Virus record (IMG/VR): IMGVR_UViG_3300006754_000219
Span: 1-21,951 of that record
Reading direction: 5' to 3' (one strand)
DNA length: 21,951 bases
Source: a virus
Positions 6,196 to 11,925 of the stretch are shown here, piece after piece. A program made the position numbers and the translations under genes. Under the pieces are notes generated by a model. The model worked only from the letters and a program-made list of their open reading frames with translations. It was not told where the DNA came from and did no database searches. Every line of letters begins with the position of its first letter. The stretch's first letter is position 1.

Positions 6196-7564
6196 TTTAG
6201 AGAAGATCATTAAAGCTAGATCAAAGCTAATGCAAGGTAACGTAGGTATGGCAAGTATGCTCCTACATCTTGACTTGGTAGAGGTCGATTCTTCTAAGTG
6301 TGACACTATGGCAACTGACGGAAGGAAGATATACTTCTTTCCTGATTTTGTCGAAGGTCTTACTGAAGAAGAAATTCAAGGCGTACTTGTCCACGAAGCT
6401 TTTCACGTTGTCTACGAACATCCGATAAGGAGAGGGAAGAGACATCCTAAAGTTTGGAACATTGCTTGCGATTATGTAATCAATGCTTACCTTGTATATG
6501 ATTTAGGAATGACTTTGCCAACTGGCGGTCTTTTTAAATACCTATATAAAGGTTGGACTGCTGAGAAGGTCTATCAAGACCTTATCAAAGATCAAGATGC
6601 CTTGGCTGAAGCAGTAGCACAAATTCAAGAAGACAATGAAGAACACAAGCCTGAAGATTCGCAAGATTGCGGTGAGGGTTCTTCAGATTCAGATGAAGCT
6701 AAAGGGGATGATGAAGAATCATTGACTGGTCAAGGAAATATTTCTGAAGACCCAGTAGATGAAAATTCTGACTCTTCAGAGACTGGAGAGATTGACTTGG
6801 ATTCTATTCCTACTGCAATAGGTGAAGTTTGGGATGCTACCAACGAAGAAGGCAAGCCTTTGAATGAAGCAGAACTTCAAGAATTGAAGGGCGAAATTCA
6901 AAGAGCAGTTTCCCTAGCTGATAAGCTAGAGCAATTTGGAAGCGGCACTTCTAATGTTAAAGGTGGTATAGATGAAGAGAAGGATGCAGTAGTTTCTTGG
7001 AAAGAAATGCTGAATGACTTCTTGCAGTCTATAACTTGCAACGATTATTCGTGGTCAAGGCTGAACAAACGTCATTCTTGGAGGGGTATCAATTTGCCTA
7101 GCAAGGTTCGCAATCCTGAAGGAGGAGAACTTGCGATAGCGGTTGATACTAGTGGAAGTGTTTCTCAACATGAACTTAATCAGTTCGCATCTGAGATTCA
7201 AGCTATGGCAGAAGACTGCGGTTTGGAGAAGGTGAGAGTTTGCTATTGTGCAGATACAGTAGTCAAAAATGAGCATGGTGAATGGTGGGATATCTACGAA
7301 CTTAATCAAGGTGAAGACCTTGAACTCAAGGTTCGTGGCGGTGGTGGAACTAGTTTCGACCCTCCCTTCCACTTATTCAATGAGTGGTCTGATGACGTAG
7401 AAGACGTTCAAGCCTTTGTTTACTTTACAGACGGATACGGAACTGTAGAGCCTGAACAAGAGCCTGAATGTCCTGTAGTGTGGTGCGTAACCCAAAAAAG
7501 CAGATATGCTGAAGAACTTCCTTTTGGAGATTTGGTTTACGTTGATACTGCTAATTTCTATTGA
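6188..7564 (+). CDS. Putative metallopeptidase with VWA domain (DUF2201-like)
   Basis: 458 residues when started at ATG 6188, which has GGAGG 8 bases upstream and overlaps the previous gene by 8 bases; a longer frame from 6167 would lie inside that gene. The N-terminal domain has a zincin motif HEAFH at residues 69-73. The middle, about 130-210, is a very acidic low-complexity linker. The C-terminal VWA domain has MIDAS-like DTSGS at about 320-324, GGGGTSFDPPF near 387, and FTDG near 413-416. This two-domain layout is that of the COG3864/DUF2201 group, which partners MoxR ATPases. No ribozyme precedes it, in line with translational coupling to the 5212 gene. Confidence 0.88.
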   Translation: MTSLEKIIKARSKLMQGNVGMASMLLHLDLVEVDSSKCDTMATDGRKIYFFPDFVEGLTEEEIQGVLVHEAFHVVYEHPIRRGKRHPKVWNIACDYVINAYLVYDLGMTLPTGGLFKYLYKGWTAEKVYQDLIKDQDALAEAVAQIQEDNEEHKPEDSQDCGEGSSDSDEAKGDDEESLTGQGNISEDPVDENSDSSETGEIDLDSIPTAIGEVWDATNEEGKPLNEAELQELKGEIQRAVSLADKLEQFGSGTSNVKGGIDEEKDAVVSWKEMLNDFLQSITCNDYSWSRLNKRHSWRGINLPSKVRNPEGGELAIAVDTSGSVSQHELNQFASEIQAMAEDCGLEKVRVCYCADTVVKNEHGEWWDIYELNQGEDLELKVRGGGGTSFDPPFHLFNEWSDDVEDVQAFVYFTDGYGTVEPEQEPECPVVWCVTQKSRYAEELPFGDLVYVDTANFY

Positions 7565-7579
7565 TAAGTCGATTCTAAG

Positions 7580-7617
7580 GGTGGGTTAATTTAGGAGATG
7601 TCCTAGGTTAACTCGCC
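7580..7617 (+). other. 17-bp hairpin after the VWA gene
   Basis: GGTGGGTTAATTTAGGA (7580-7596) pairs along its length with TCCTAGGTTAACTCGCC (7601-7617) with four G/T pairs, closed by GATG. It follows the stop codon and precedes hammerhead E by 45 bases, and no T tract follows. As with 5065-5122, it would sit near the 3' end of the RNA made by ribozyme cleavage. Confidence 0.75.
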
Positions 7618-7662
7618 TTCAGTTTCGCTCGCACGTTGGACTTATGGAGGTGGTTTTCCTTA

Positions 7663-7722
7663 AAACTGATCGCAAAATGTGTATTTTGCCTGATGATGAC
7701 TTAAAAGAGTCGAAATCAGTTT
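7663..7722 (+). ncRNA. Hammerhead ribozyme E (type III)
   Basis: Stem III is AAACTGAT (7663-7670) with ATCAGTTT (7715-7722), 8 bp. The cleavage base is C7671. Stem I is GCAAAAT/ATTTTGC with a GTGT loop (7672-7689). The core CTGATGA is at 7690-7696. Stem II is GACTT/GAGTC with an AAAA loop (7698-7711), and the core GAAA is at 7712-7715. One extra U (7697) sits between the core and stem II. Stem I has the same 7-bp size and GTGT loop as ribozyme A with a different sequence. Cleavage leaves an 80-base leader on the 7752 gene. Confidence 0.9.
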
Positions 7723-7751
7723 ACTAACTATTACTTACAATGGAGGAAATT

Positions 7752-8069
7752 ATGAGTGATAAAAAAGCGGTTATTAAATTAACCAAAACAATGCTTAACA
7801 AATGTATTATTGATGCTAATGCTAGCGTTAGAGAATTTGTTAAGACTCAAGATGTATTCTTTGATGATATGTTGAGTGGTTCTTGGCATGTATTCCAAGC
7901 GGAATTTAAAGACGGAACTAGAACATTTATCAAATGTTACAGAACTAAAAATGCTAGAGCAGATAGAAGAATATCTATTAAACGTATCAAGGCTCAAGCA
8001 AATGTTGGTGATACTGTTACGTTCACTTTGAAAGGTGACAGAGTAATCTTGGAGGTGTCTAGTGAGTGA
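7752..8069 (+). CDS. Hypothetical phage protein (105 aa)
   Basis: Basic protein beginning MSDKKAVIKLTK, with a probable beta-rich C-terminal half (VGDTVTFTLKGDRVILEV). Function not recognised. The in-frame ATG at 7740 is the ribosome site ATGGAGG (7740-7746), so the start is 7752, with GGAGG five bases upstream. The leader comes from hammerhead E. The stop codon is inside the next gene, which uses a GTG start at 8062. This is the last block of the ribozyme-cut operon. Confidence 0.8.
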   Translation: MSDKKAVIKLTKTMLNKCIIDANASVREFVKTQDVFFDDMLSGSWHVFQAEFKDGTRTFIKCYRTKNARADRRISIKRIKAQANVGDTVTFTLKGDRVILEVSSE

Positions 8070-8184
8070 TATTAGAGATAAACCTTGTATGAGTCATTAC
8101 CCAGAGATTGACCACTATTGCGTTTTTAAAAAGCAAGGGTGCGAATACTATAAACCAGAGGTTGATAAGGAGGTATCTAAATGA
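8062..8184 (+). CDS. Small cysteine-containing protein (40 aa, GTG start)
   Basis: The GTG start at 8062 has GGAGGT five bases upstream and overlaps the preceding stop by 8 bases, and its own stop overlaps the next ATG (ATGA). The product begins MSDIRDKPCMSHYPEIDHYC, with three cysteines and two histidines (C9, H12, H18, C20, C27) that could bind a metal. No family recognised. The ribosome site and double overlap are the main support. Confidence 0.65.
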   Translation: MSDIRDKPCMSHYPEIDHYCVFKKQGCEYYKPEVDKEVSK

Positions 8185-8303
8185 ATAAATTCGTTATTAC
8201 GATACATCCTTGTGAAGTATGTGGGAATCCTGATGTTGAGTACGTTAATGGTGAAACTTGCGGTTGTGCGGTTTGTCACGAAGCTTACATGAATCAAGAA
8301 TAG
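8181..8303 (+). CDS. Small zinc-ribbon-like protein (40 aa)
   Basis: The start ATG overlaps the previous stop (ATGA), with AAGGAGG about 7 bases upstream. The product has C11-V-C... spacing C11xxC14 and C27xCxxC32 (CEVCGNP, then CGCAVCHEAY), suggesting a single zinc-binding knuckle. No family name can be given. It ends just before the operon terminator at 8320. Confidence 0.7.
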   Translation: MNKFVITIHPCEVCGNPDVEYVNGETCGCAVCHEAYMNQE

Positions 8304-8319
8304 GAGAAAATAAATTAAA

Positions 8320-8357
8320 GGCGGTAGCTACTTAGGTAGTTACTGCCTTTTTTTTTT
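8320..8357 (+). terminator. Rho-independent terminator of the ribozyme operon
   Basis: A 12-bp stem (8320-8331 with 8336-8347, two G/T pairs) with a TTAG loop is followed by ten Ts. It ends the operon begun at about 2.5 kb. Confidence 0.93.
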
Positions 8358-8368
8358 GGTCTAAATTT
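8349..8368 (+). repeat. Terminator-tail direct repeat, copy 1
   Basis: T9 followed by GGTCTAAATTT is repeated exactly at 8749-8768. Each copy is the tail of a Rho-independent terminator, but the stems differ in sequence, so either the tails were conserved or one terminator was copied and its stem then diverged. Confidence 0.85.
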
Positions 8369-8596
8369 TATACCAACTGCTGTGTTTTTGCCGTAGCGTT
8401 CATTCATAAATAAATATTTACCAGTCATAAGTTTTTATTGGGTTACAGACGACCTATTGCTGTGTTTTGTGATCCCGTTGGTTTTTGGGTATTTTGTCAA
8501 TAGAAAAAAGCAAGACTAGATATAGTGTCTGACCGACAGAAATAACACAAGATGTTGGGCGGGTTGTAAAAAATATTTTATTAACCAGTAAATTCC

Positions 8597-8628
8597 TGTG
8601 GATAAATCTGTGAATAAATTGTGGATAA
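8597..8628 (-). promoter_or_regulatory. Three tandem DnaA boxes
   Basis: TGTGGATAA (8597-8605), TGTGAATAA (8609-8617) and TGTGGATAA (8620-8628) are, on the minus strand, TTATCCACA, TTATTCACA and TTATCCACA, all matching the bacterial DnaA box TTATNCACA. They are spaced 12 and 11 bases apart, about one helical turn, in one orientation. The last ends three bases before the -35 of the small RNA promoter, so host DnaA could start phage replication here, control the small RNA, or both. Confidence 0.85.
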
Positions 8629-8630
8629 GT

Positions 8631-8660
8631 ATTGCATTGTGCAATCAAATGAGTTATAGT
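8631..8660 (+). promoter_or_regulatory. Promoter and overlapping operator of the small RNA
   Basis: -35 TTGCAT (8632-8637), a 17-base spacer and -10 TATAGT (8655-8660); the first base of the small RNA hairpin, A8667, is exactly at the expected +1. ATTGCA-TTG-TGCAAT (8631-8645) is a perfect inverted repeat covering the -35, which looks like a repressor site. The promoter resembles that of the minus-strand gene at 12192 (TTGC, AATGA.TTAT in the same register). Confidence 0.75.
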
Positions 8661-8666
8661 TTTTTT

Positions 8667-8757
8667 ACTGATTTAGGAAAGCCTAAATTAGTAACCTCCA
8701 TGTCTAGTTAGTAGATGTAAAGGGGTAGGTTGTCCGATAACCTATCCCTTTTTTTTT
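8667..8757 (+). ncRNA. Small antisense RNA with an anti-Shine-Dalgarno segment
   Basis: About 91 nt with three parts. An 11-bp 5' hairpin is ACTGATTTAGG/CCTAAATTAGT with an AAAG loop (8667-8692). An apparently single-stranded linker of about 29 bases follows (8693-8721). A Rho-independent terminator ends it (8722-8757). The linker starts with AACCTCCAT (8693-8701), the exact complement of ATGGAGGTT, the ribosome site of the genes at 2933, 3559, 3988 and 5212; seven bases match at 7752. A second linker word, TAGTTAG (8705-8711), complements CTAACTA just upstream of the first two sites, extending the pairing across a 3-4 base bulge. No open frame is present. Likely role: block translation of the ribozyme-processed mRNAs; it also mimics the ACCUCC end of 16S rRNA. 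Confidence 0.82.
8722..8757 (+). terminator. Rho-independent terminator of the small RNA
   Basis: GGGGTAGGTT (8722-8731) pairs with AACCTATCCC (8739-8748) with one G/T pair and a 7-base loop, followed by nine Ts. Confidence 0.93.
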
Positions 8758-8768
8758 GGTCTAAATTT
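8749..8768 (+). repeat. Terminator-tail direct repeat, copy 2
   Basis: Exact copy of 8349-8368 (T9 then GGTCTAAATTT). Confidence 0.85.
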
Positions 8769-8879
8769 GTGAAAGTCATTGCAAATACAACAGGCACTAA
8801 TAATGGGTAGTGTAGGAAAGAGATGAGAAATGGCGTAATAATACAGCAGTAGGCGTGATTAACCGAATAAATATCTATA

Positions 8880-8885
8880 ACCAGT
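8880..8885. repeat. ACCAGT AT-rich dispersed repeat (one of eight noted)
   Basis: ACCAGT in an AATATT/TATTA ... AAATATT context occurs at 2480, 8420, 8584, 8880, 9835, 14061 and 16624, and inverted at 5094-5099. The copies at 8880 and 9835 share ACCAGTAAATATTCT. Three cluster in the control region. Others lie inside genes, and plain ACCAGT also occurs elsewhere (829, 1009), so chance is not excluded. A protein-binding site (origin iteron or regulator) is possible. Confidence 0.4.
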
Positions 8886-8993
8886 AAATATTCTCTGCGC
8901 GGTTACAAAATACTACTGGTGTAGGAAATACATCAATAGGTAACACTACAAGTAATGCAAGTAGTAACACTACCAATCAATGTGTTCAGTCGC

Positions 8994-9022
8994 TTTCAAT
9001 TTGATAGCATTTTGCCTATAAT
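8994..9022 (+). promoter_or_regulatory. Promoter of the 9029 gene (predicted leaderless)
   Basis: A perfect TATAAT at 9017-9022 is preceded by TTTCAA (8994-8999) at 17 bases. The expected +1 is A9029, the first base of the start codon, and no ribosome site is present. GCATTTTGC (9007-9015) between the boxes resembles GCATTGTGC in the small RNA operator. Confidence 0.65.
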
Positions 9023-9028
9023 GAATGA

Positions 9029-9361
9029 ATGTTTGCGGTAGTAAGACACACATATCAATTAGATATTCCAGACCCTAAAAATGTTTTTTCAACGAAGAGT
9101 AGTGCTAAGTGGGTACACTTAGTTTGGGTTTTTAATACTGAAATGGATGCGTTAAGTTTTGCTATCTCATTATTAGATGACCCTTTGATAACTGCCAATG
9201 AGTGGCTATTAGAATCAGCCATACATCAATTAGAAGAGAATAGGTTTTATCAGGTAGGTCGAGAAAGTGTAGCTATAGCAGAAGTACAAGAATCACCTGT
9301 GATAGTTTACGAAGATGAATTAACCGAGGATATAGAAGATGAGCAAAAGTCTATTCATTAG
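9029..9361 (+). CDS. Hypothetical protein (110 aa), predicted leaderless
   Basis: 110 residues beginning MFAVVRHTYQLDIP, with an acidic tail (YEDELTEDIEDEQ). Function not recognised; no signal peptide or membrane helix. Two other ATGs just upstream (9021, 9025) are in other frames. The last 23 bases overlap the ribbon-helix-helix gene, so the two are probably one operon. Its position next to a promoter with operator-like repeats hints at a regulatory or early-decision role, without direct proof. Confidence 0.7.
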   Translation: MFAVVRHTYQLDIPDPKNVFSTKSSAKWVHLVWVFNTEMDALSFAISLLDDPLITANEWLLESAIHQLEENRFYQVGRESVAIAEVQESPVIVYEDELTEDIEDEQKSIH

Positions 9362-9644
9362 ATGCTCGCAAGAAACTTATGAACTTGCACACGCATTAGC
9401 AAAAAAAGAAAGTCGTTCCTTAAACAAGCAGATAATACACATGATACATAGTGTCGCTGATGAAAAAAATGTTGCAGTTAATAAACTTTTGCAAGAATCA
9501 AGAGAAGCTGTAGGATTAAAAGAAGACACTCCTAAACAGGAACATGAAGAAACTCATTTAAGTGGCATTACAGGTGAAACTGTTAGTATTGAGAAGGGTT
9601 TATCAGGGCTTGCTGAAACAAAGAGACAGGACTTTCAGGACTGA
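9339..9644 (+). CDS. Ribbon-helix-helix (Arc-like) DNA-binding protein
   Basis: 101 residues. Residues 1-40 (MSKSLFIRCSQETYELAHAL, then AKKESRSLNKQIIHMI) fit the Arc/MetJ ribbon-helix-helix pattern: a short beta strand, then helix A with E..Y..AHALA, then a turn with S.N and helix B. The rest is hydrophilic and probably disordered. Such proteins are dimeric transcriptional repressors. The palindromic sites at 8631-8645 and 12213-12228 are candidate operators. GAGG lies 8 bases before the ATG. The 3' end overlaps the convergent 9583 gene by 62 bases, so one of the two may be shorter in practice. Confidence 0.65.
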   Translation: MSKSLFIRCSQETYELAHALAKKESRSLNKQIIHMIHSVADEKNVAVNKLLQESREAVGLKEDTPKQEHEETHLSGITGETVSIEKGLSGLAETKRQDFQD

Positions 9645-10140
9645 CGTACCAATAACAAAGAAGTGCATTAGCACAATCCTTAATCACTTCTAATTCAATT
9701 TGGGTAATCTTGCTTGGATTATCAACCATAATTCGCCAAAAAATCCTTTCCTTTGATCTGCCACATAGCTCTCGAATGTTCTTTTGAACCCCAATCAACA
9801 TACAAGACCGAGGAAGAGGCTGAGTATTCTTATTACCAGTAAATATTCTTTCTGAGAGCTGGGGGGTTGCTGGAAAACTTCCTGATTTAGATATCATTCC
9901 TAGATACTTATCGCAGACGTTATGTTGTCGTGAATCAATTTGATCTTCGTGAAATAGAGAGTCAATAAGGTGTTGGTCTAGCACTATCGCTCTACCAACT
10001 TTAGTATTATTAAATACTCTTATAACTACTTCGTGATGTTTGTGCAGATATGGACTGCCGACATCATTAACGTGGACTTCCTCTTTAGAAATCCCAATCG
10101 TAGTCGTCTTGTATTTCTTCTGCTTCTGCATATCTCCCAT
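9583..10140 (-). CDS. Hypothetical phage protein (up to 185 aa)
   Basis: Unrecognised soluble protein. Residues about 55-160 contain HLIDSLFHEDQID, SRSC.LIGVQK-like stretches and a C-terminal DCANALLCYWYVS. The frame overlaps the end of the primase-helicase by 56 bases, so the start is uncertain. ATG 10131 (MQKQKKYK) has GGGAG only two bases away, and ATG 10140 has no clear ribosome site. At its 3' end it overlaps the plus-strand ribbon-helix-helix gene by 62 bases. The frame length supports a real gene downstream of the primase in the same operon. Confidence 0.6.
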   Translation of the reverse strand: MGDMQKQKKYKTTTIGISKEEVHVNDVGSPYLHKHHEVVIRVFNNTKVGRAIVLDQHLIDSLFHEDQIDSRQHNVCDKYLGMISKSGSFPATPQLSERIFTGNKNTQPLPRSCMLIGVQKNIRELCGRSKERIFWRIMVDNPSKITQIELEVIKDCANALLCYWYVSPESPVSLFQQALINPSQY

Positions 10141-11848
10141 TTACAGGATTAAATGTAAGGTCTGTTGAACCGCATTGAGCAGACCAACCCCACCTAGCCT
10201 TCCATACATTAACTGTCACACTACTATCACCTCTGAATACAGTCAACCCCATATCAGCTTTACTGAACCATGCCATTGACTTAGCTATGTCAACTCCTGT
10301 GACTATTGTTTTCTTACCACGTTCTGCGGGTTTTGTAGGATGAGCGACAAAAAAGACTGCACAATCGTGTTGCTTTGCGAACAATTGAACCTTTGTAAGC
10401 ATATCGCTGACTGCATCAGTCTCTAATCCTTTATGATCTGTATGTATAAAATTGTATGGGTCTATCACTAGAATTCTTATGCCATATCTCATAACCGCAC
10501 TAGCACCTTTCTCTAGTATTGATTCAATCGTTGGCAACCCTCCGTCTTGATAGTCTTGGAATAAGATGTGATCGTTTATCCAACTCTGAGCAAAGTCTTT
10601 CTCTTCTTGTGTCATTCTCTGATTCTGACCCTCAAAGAAAGGCTTACCGACAAGACATTGAGCAAGCTGAACAGAATGTAACGTAGGGGGTTTCTCAAAA
10701 GAACAGAAGCAAGTTTTCCAACCATAATTTTTAGCTACGTTTACCACTACTTGATCTATAAATGCAGACTTTCCGTCACCAGGGTATCCTGTTACTACAT
10801 TCAGATAACCTGTCTGTAATGTGAACAATTTATCTACTGAATCTAAACCTGTGCTTACCCCTCTAGGTTTACCCTCTTCGTATAAGCTTTGGAATTCATC
10901 TGCGTAAAAGTCAATGTTATTTAATCCATGTAAGGGAACTGGCTCTGCGTTTAGTATTTGCTTTCTGACTGTATCTGTATCTGTATTTATCAGTAATTCA
11001 TTCGCATCTTTGTGACCTTTGTAATCTGCTATGTAACATCTAGCTTTGTTCAGTCTGCGTGATAACTCGTCTGCTAATATCTGACCATTATCATCTGAAT
11101 CCGTAGCGAGTATAACTCTATCAACCCCTTCAAACAGGTGTCTGTCTTCCCATATATACTTAAACCTTCCGTCTTCCAAGGGGTCTATCTTGTTAGAATC
11201 AGTTAGTTTATTTGGTGCGCCATTGGGTACTGAATAAACGTCTATGTTGCTGTGGTCTTTAAAAGCTTCTTTTATAGCAAGTTGGTCTAATTCACCTTCC
11301 GTAATCACTATCGTTGATTCTATTGTAGGTAAACTGTCGTTGTGTACTTGCCTTCCCCACAACTTAGTAGCGTTGTTATCCCACCAAAAATCCTTACTCC
11401 CATTTGCTGATCTCCACTTAACTGCAACTGTCTCTCCCTCTGAGGCAAAGGTAAAACCTATGACTGGTTTATTATTTTTTTCTGCCAGAACACATCCAGA
11501 TGCTTCTGCCGTTTCAATACTTATCCCTCTTGCCTTCAACCATTCTGCTGACTTACCCCTCTCGTTGTTCTGTGGCATCTTGATTGGCTTCCTCTTGGTT
11601 TCTGTTTTTACTACTGACATTCTGACTCCTTGCGTTCTAGACATTGCTCCTTGAATATTACAATGATGACAATGATAGACTATTGTTTCTGAATTTATAT
11701 TAACTGATAAAGGTGTGTCACCTTTGTTTTTGGTTCTTTCTCTTTGACAATTAGGACAGGTTATTTTGTATTGTCCGTGTGCGTAATTGTTTGTCTTGGG
11801 ATTGTGTTGAATATGGTTTCTTATATCCTCTTTCTCTTGACTCTCCAT
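10085..11848 (-). CDS. Primase-helicase (T7 gp4-like, TOPRIM + DnaB-type)
   Basis: 587-residue replicative enzyme that makes RNA primers and unwinds the fork as a hexamer. The N-terminal zinc site is C31, C34, C60, C63. The TOPRIM domain shows VITEGELD with E184, and ATDSDDNG with D250, D252 and D253. The C-terminal RecA-like helicase has Walker A GYPGDGKS at 354-361, Walker B ILVIDPYNF near 460 and VFFVAHPTK after it. Length and order match T7 gene 4-type proteins, full-length and intact. GGAG lies about 9 bases before the ATG. Upstream is the shared 50-bp block (11866-11915). It is transcribed against most early genes. Confidence 0.95.
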   Translation of the reverse strand: MESQEKEDIRNHIQHNPKTNNYAHGQYKITCPNCQRERTKNKGDTPLSVNINSETIVYHCHHCNIQGAMSRTQGVRMSVVKTETKRKPIKMPQNNERGKSAEWLKARGISIETAEASGCVLAEKNNKPVIGFTFASEGETVAVKWRSANGSKDFWWDNNATKLWGRQVHNDSLPTIESTIVITEGELDQLAIKEAFKDHSNIDVYSVPNGAPNKLTDSNKIDPLEDGRFKYIWEDRHLFEGVDRVILATDSDDNGQILADELSRRLNKARCYIADYKGHKDANELLINTDTDTVRKQILNAEPVPLHGLNNIDFYADEFQSLYEEGKPRGVSTGLDSVDKLFTLQTGYLNVVTGYPGDGKSAFIDQVVVNVAKNYGWKTCFCSFEKPPTLHSVQLAQCLVGKPFFEGQNQRMTQEEKDFAQSWINDHILFQDYQDGGLPTIESILEKGASAVMRYGIRILVIDPYNFIHTDHKGLETDAVSDMLTKVQLFAKQHDCAVFFVAHPTKPAERGKKTIVTGVDIAKSMAWFSKADMGLTVFRGDSSVTVNVWKARWGWSAQCGSTDLTFNPVNGRYAEAEEIQDDYDWDF

Positions 11849-11865
11849 TTATATTGCTCCATGAT

Positions 11866-11915
11866 GTATATACTTACTACTTAGTAGATACTTATTAATT
11901 AAAACTTAGTAAGTA
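11866..11915 (-). repeat. Dispersed ~50-bp upstream block, copy 2 (before primase)
   Basis: Near-identical to 1531-1579, with AGTAGATACT at 11883-11892. It lies between the primase-helicase ATG and the stop of the 11926 gene, in the same orientation and at a similar distance from the start codon as copy 1 is from terL. A second copy of GTATATATACTTACTA borders it at about 11912-11927. Confidence 0.7.
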
Positions 11916-11925
11916 TATATACTTA

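Larger units (their letters stand above)
8358..9028. other. Non-coding control region / candidate replication origin
   Basis: 671 bases with no convincing protein gene. It holds three tandem DnaA boxes, a small RNA gene with promoter and terminator, three of the ACCAGT AT-rich repeats (8420, 8584, 8880), an 11-base direct repeat TGCTGTGTTTT (8378-8388 and 8458-8468), an imperfect inverted repeat TAACCGAATA ... TATTC ... GGTTA (about 8860-8910), two GTAACACTAC repeats near 8940-8975, and the promoter of the 9029 gene. DnaA boxes, AT-richness and repeats together suggest an origin, but this is inference. Confidence 0.6.

Noticed and set aside
7644-7727. A 27-codon frame starting at another ATGGAGG.
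   Set aside because: It runs through hammerhead E and has no ribosome site of its own; pairing of the ribozyme explains the sequence better.
11244-11654. Plus-strand frame of 136 codons.
   Set aside because: Lies entirely antisense to the primase-helicase, with no ribosome site or recognisable motif.
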